From the NCBI GenBank assembly GCA_020650975.1, contig JAIPMN010000813.1:1-35506 (forward strand): DNA of 35,506 nucleotides. The letters run 5' to 3'. Below, one piece after another: positions 33,701-35,506 of the stretch. This DNA is from Apostichopus californicus. Its lineage: Eukaryota > Echinodermata > Holothuroidea > Aspidochirotida > Stichopodidae. The notes beneath the pieces are model-generated. The model had not been told where the DNA came from and did not search any database. It saw only the letters and a list, made by a program, of their open reading frames with translations. Positions within the stretch are counted from its first letter, which is position 1; each line of letters starts with the position of its first letter. The translations under genes were made by a program, and so were the position numbers.

Positions 33701-34628
33701 AGCTGCTCATCTGATGGATATATTAACCTCCAAGTCATCGGGCAAACCCGAGAAGAGTTCCCATTCGAAGGCAGACAACCCCCCGTCTTCTGCCAAAGAA
33801 GAAGCTTCGAGGTCTAACATGAGCAGCCTACAGCAATCAGTTTCCACTCTATTTGGTAAGCCAATGAATTCTGCTGGTTCCACAGAGGCCCCAATCCCGT
33901 TTCTTGATAGTGATAAGGAGTCCCGAACAAGCAGTGTACAGGACGAGGCACAGGATTCCCTTCAGAGGTCTCACTCCAACCCTGGATTCGAAACTCAGAT
34001 GAGTTACGATTCCAATCAGTCCGAACAGGTAGACACGTATGAAGGAATTGATGAGGGGGATGAATCGGTGTATAGTCAATCAGGTAGTAGTAGTATGTGG
34101 AAACCCCCCACCCCAGATGGACCCCCTCCTCCAGATTCACCCGAACAGGGTACGGGCGTTACCCATGAGGCAGACTTTTCCTTGGCTACCCCTGGAGTCA
34201 AAGCTGCCCTCATGCAAATGCTTCAGGGTAAACCATCCGGGTTAGGAGAAGATGCCTCTCTCTCCCCTTCTCAATCTTCTTCATACAGGGAAGAGGGGAA
34301 CACCATAGATAGTGAAGAAAGGGGCTCTAGACCCGAACAATCTTTTAACGATAATTCGCACAGTTCCTCCTTTCGGGAGAGATCTTTGCCCGAACAAGAT
34401 TCTAGTTACAGGCAGAGGCATTATGGGTATGATTCTGACAGGGGCAGCAGACCAGATCTGTCTTCAATGAGTAGTAGGGATAGAGGTCCAGTGTTATCAA
34501 TGCCAGAGAGGGGAGGATCAGTTATGGATGGTAACTATGGTAGAATGGCTGGCAGGGGTTCAGTAGGGCCGAGACAATACGGGAGGGGTCGATCCTTGGG
34601 GGCAGGTCCCGGGACAGGATGGAGGTGA
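22875..34628 (+). CDS. CDK12: Cyclin-dependent kinase 12/13 orthologue, eight coding exons
   Basis: The product is the cyclin K-dependent nuclear kinase that phosphorylates the RNA polymerase II C-terminal domain and supports elongation of long genes. Exons 22875-23554, 27316-28424, 28998-29168, 30188-30378, 30801-31004, 31930-32081, 32581-32712 and 33179-34628 join to 4089 nt: 1362 residues and a stop, with all phases agreeing. Human CDK12 and CDK13 are about 1490 and 1512 residues. Seen in order: conserved KPLVEYD (59-65), RS-rich region to about 250, a 16-Glu tract (351-366), two LISDLPMPP motifs (455 and 483), kinase domain from about 574 with GEGTYG (581-586), Lys603, PITAVRE, HRD Asp706, DFG (724-726) and T-loop Thr741; then [17 protein letters not shown] (881-897), 14 Gln, a Leu-rich helical segment near 993-1035, [13 protein letters not shown] (from about 1215) and a Gly/Arg tail. 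The start follows an in-frame TGA at 22851. Invertebrates usually have one gene orthologous to both CDK12 and CDK13. Confidence 0.96.
23555..27315 (+). other. Cdk12 intron 1, 3.8 kb
   Basis: No coding exon is recognised. It contains a possible LINE fragment (24900-25030), a 12-G run (26481-26492), an A-run near 26083, and otherwise unique AT-rich sequence. The upstream-extended open frame from 27218 is intronic before 27316. Confidence 0.75.
24900..25030 (+). mobile_element. Possible LINE reverse transcriptase fragment
   Basis: The plus strand can be read as [16 protein letters not shown] followed by [11 protein letters not shown]. The YLG-x-I-x-SYQ block followed by a T-L-x-x-R-x-x-x-A/S segment resembles the post-palm region of non-LTR reverse transcriptases. 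The fragment is short and isolated, so chance similarity is possible. Confidence 0.3.
27316..28424 (+). CDS. CDK12: Cdk12 exon 2; RS end, acidic linker, kinase P-loop
   Basis: The acceptor is CATTTTTCAG and the donor is GTAAGA. The exon completes the RS region, then encodes [26 protein letters not shown], a 16-Glu tract (codons 27686-27733), Pro/Ser/Lys-rich linker with two LISDLPMPP copies, and the kinase start [18 protein letters not shown] 209-codon Ser-rich antisense frame across it is a shadow of the Glu tract. Confidence 0.93.
28425..28997 (+). other. Cdk12 intron 2
   Basis: It contains a 13-G run followed by ACGGGGG (28861-28880), in the transcribed-strand sense, about 120 bases before the exon 3 acceptor. 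Nothing else is seen. Confidence 0.8.
28998..29168 (+). CDS. CDK12: Cdk12 exon 3; beta-3 lysine and PITAIRE-type helix
   Basis: The acceptor is TGTTTTCCAG. The exon encodes LVALKKVR (Lys603), [21 protein letters not shown] (the cyclin-binding helix, PITAV in place of PITAI) and [16 protein letters not shown], almost identical to human CDK12. The donor GTTTGT is weak, but the phase fits exon 4 exactly. Confidence 0.95.
29169..30187 (+). other. Cdk12 intron 3
   Basis: It is AT-rich with short T runs. No repeats or coding segments are recognised. Confidence 0.8.
30188..30378 (+). CDS. CDK12: Cdk12 exon 4; hinge and HRD catalytic loop
   Basis: The acceptor is TTGTTTTAG and the donor is GTAAGC. 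The exon encodes [21 protein letters not shown], the helix region [20 protein letters not shown] and the catalytic loop [12 protein letters not shown] (Asp706, Asn711). It is among the most conserved segments of the CDK12/13 family. Confidence 0.96.
30379..30800 (+). other. Cdk12 intron 4
   Basis: Nothing beyond the splice sites is recognised. Confidence 0.8.
30801..31004 (+). CDS. CDK12: Cdk12 exon 5; DFG, T-loop and APE-equivalent
   Basis: The acceptor is TTCCAAACAG and the donor is GTATGT; both junctions are phase 0. It encodes [14 protein letters not shown], the activation segment with [16 protein letters not shown] (Thr741 is the expected activating phosphosite) and [15 protein letters not shown]. 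All catalytic residues expected in an active kinase are present. Confidence 0.96.
31005..31929 (+). other. Cdk12 intron 5
   Basis: The exon 5 frame stays open about 75 codons into the intron, to 31226, so retention would give a truncated kinase. A further open segment (31293-31453) has splice-like edges but meets a stop in the Cdk12 phase. Confidence 0.75.
31930..32081 (+). CDS. CDK12: Cdk12 exon 6; kinase C-lobe
   Basis: The acceptor is TGTTGACAG and the donor is GTAAGT after AGTCT. It encodes [20 protein letters not shown] and the following [13 protein letters not shown] segment, in the order found in human CDK12. Confidence 0.93.
32082..32580 (+). other. Cdk12 intron 6
   Basis: It is plain AT-rich intron sequence. 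No other signal is seen. Confidence 0.8.
32581..32712 (+). CDS. CDK12: Cdk12 exon 7; end of kinase domain
   Basis: The acceptor is CCTCTTGTAG and the donor is GTGAGT. It encodes [23 protein letters not shown] and then the link [11 protein letters not shown] toward the C-terminal extension. Confidence 0.93.
32713..33178 (+). other. Cdk12 intron 7
   Basis: It contains a candidate cryptic exon (32946-33014) and a 12-C run (33111-33122) about 56 bases before the exon 8 acceptor. Confidence 0.75.
33179..34628 (+). CDS. CDK12: Cdk12 exon 8; DCHE extension, poly-Gln and long C-terminal tail
   Basis: The acceptor is CTTATCTAG. The exon begins [17 protein letters not shown] (residues 881-897), the extension whose HE pair contacts the nucleotide region in CDK12 structures and whose basic run is a likely nuclear signal. 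A mixed CAA/CAG tract encodes 14 Gln (33240-33281). Further on are a Leu-rich segment resembling the human LSIPQMAQLLN region, a Pro-rich patch near 34100, [14 protein letters not shown] (human NPAVTAALLQLL) and a Gly/Arg/Tyr-rich end. The stop TGA is at 34626-34628. Confidence 0.93.
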
Positions 34629-35130
34629 CCTGGCAGCAATTTAAAAGTGATGTGTATATATAATATACTGGAAAGGAACATTGGAACTGACGGAAAAACG
34701 AATTTTGAACAAGGTTTTCAGAAATGTGAAGTAAGATCACGTCATCTAGGGTTAACTCTCGACGACGAGGCAAAATGTTTCAATTTTGCTCTCTGTGTAT
34801 TGCCAGCTGTAGAAAATGATTTATGCAGTACCATGGCCAGAGAGGATATTATGTGATCATATAGCTACAGACTACAGTGTGAGAACTCTTCCAAAATAAG
34901 ATCGATATTTAGAGTCTTGAAATGTGTTAGGTTCTAATGTCATGAAAGTAAGTACTTATGCAAACTTTGCAAGGGTTTAGACCTCGAAGGAAATATCATG
35001 TGAGGTACTTCTTGATATAGTTACAAATGGAAGTACATTTTCTGTGCCTGATGGAACAAAACAAAATGGATCTTCTGGTCTTTTTCAGCTATTCCTCTCA
35101 AGAGATAATAAAGAAATGGTTGATCAACAA
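34629..35130 (+). other. Cdk12 3' UTR
   Basis: About 0.5 kb follows the stop codon, ending shortly after the AATAAA at 35107. The short open frame at 34647-34856 has no family resemblance and lies entirely in this UTR. Confidence 0.6.
35107..35112 (+). terminator. Candidate poly(A) signal of Cdk12
   Basis: AATAAA lies about 480 bases after the stop codon and is followed within 40-50 bases by a T-rich stretch with GTTTAGTTTTTTAGTG, as expected for a downstream element. Confidence 0.6.
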
Positions 35131-35506
35131 GCAGTGTCAACGTTTAGTTTTTTAGTGTAGCACACAGATATTGATAGATTAAAAATTCTGAAATGCATTA
35201 CAAAAGTAAAAATTTGATCAGACATGTAATGAAACTATTTATTACAAGAATCACCTAGTGAATGATATTCTCTTTATGATCAATATCTCATGATCAATAT
35301 TTCATAATCTATACCTGAGAGACAAATCTAATATGAGCTGAACTCTTCTGATGCGATTTCCATGTGATGTAATAGCTTCCTCAATATCTATCCACATTTG
35401 GGTTACCAAAGCATCAAATCACTTTTTTTTCAGGTTGATTATCAAAAATTATATTTGTCAGTTTTGTAGGCATTTGGTAAATTCTTGCCCTTTTTCTGAC
35501 ATCCCC
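35131..35506. other. Downstream flank, nothing recognised
   Basis: AT-rich sequence with no gene or repeat that I can support. A short ATGATCAATAT word is repeated at about 35277 and 35291. Confidence 0.5.

Noticed and set aside
22875..34628. Alternative identity as CDK9 or another PITAIRE-related CDK
   Set aside because: The KPLVEYD N-terminus, RS region, DLP-type linker motif, LPHWQDCHE extension and RG-rich tail together occur only in CDK12/13.

Overview
This is metazoan nuclear DNA: AT-rich, intron-containing, with GT-AG splice sites and two multi-exon genes that can each be assembled into one uninterrupted reading frame. The product sequences, kilobase-scale introns, LINE and hAT relics, and the many TAGGCCTA-type words suggest a marine invertebrate deuterostome, most likely an echinoderm. 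That placement is inference; no marker gene settles the species.

Layout. From 1 to about 10.2 kb I see no gene, only simple repeats, poly-C/poly-G runs, an ~87-bp minisatellite (about 4.5-4.95 kb), a 14-bp triplicate and G-rich patches. From 14171 down to 10798 on the minus strand lies a complete five-exon inositol hexakisphosphate kinase (IP6K) gene, 478 codons, with a 280-bp hAT-type MITE flanked by a perfect 8-bp target duplication in its last intron. From 14.2 to 22.8 kb is the region between the two divergent genes. It holds possible 5' exons and promoter elements, a ~340-bp tandem array that runs into the 3' coding end of a LINE, a GGCCTA-rich tract and degenerate repeats. From 22875 to 34628 on the plus strand lies a complete eight-exon CDK12/CDK13 orthologue, 1362 codons, with a candidate poly(A) signal at 35107.

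The genes. CDK12/13 is the cyclin K-dependent kinase that phosphorylates the RNA polymerase II C-terminal domain during elongation. The window encodes its RS-rich N-terminus, an acidic linker with a 16-Glu tract, the PITAIRE-type kinase domain, the DCHE-type C-terminal extension, a 14-Gln tract and a Gly/Arg-rich tail. IP6K makes the pyrophosphate inositol IP7 from IP6. The two are arranged head to head with start codons about 8.7 kb apart. Nothing in the sequence shows a functional link, but their 5' regions may share regulatory DNA.

I found no CRISPR array, operon, phage or defence system. The most notable points are an internal duplication of the conserved LISDLPMPP motif in CDK12, a minimal two-codon upstream ORF just before the CDK12 start, the intact hAT MITE, and the LINE-linked tandem array.
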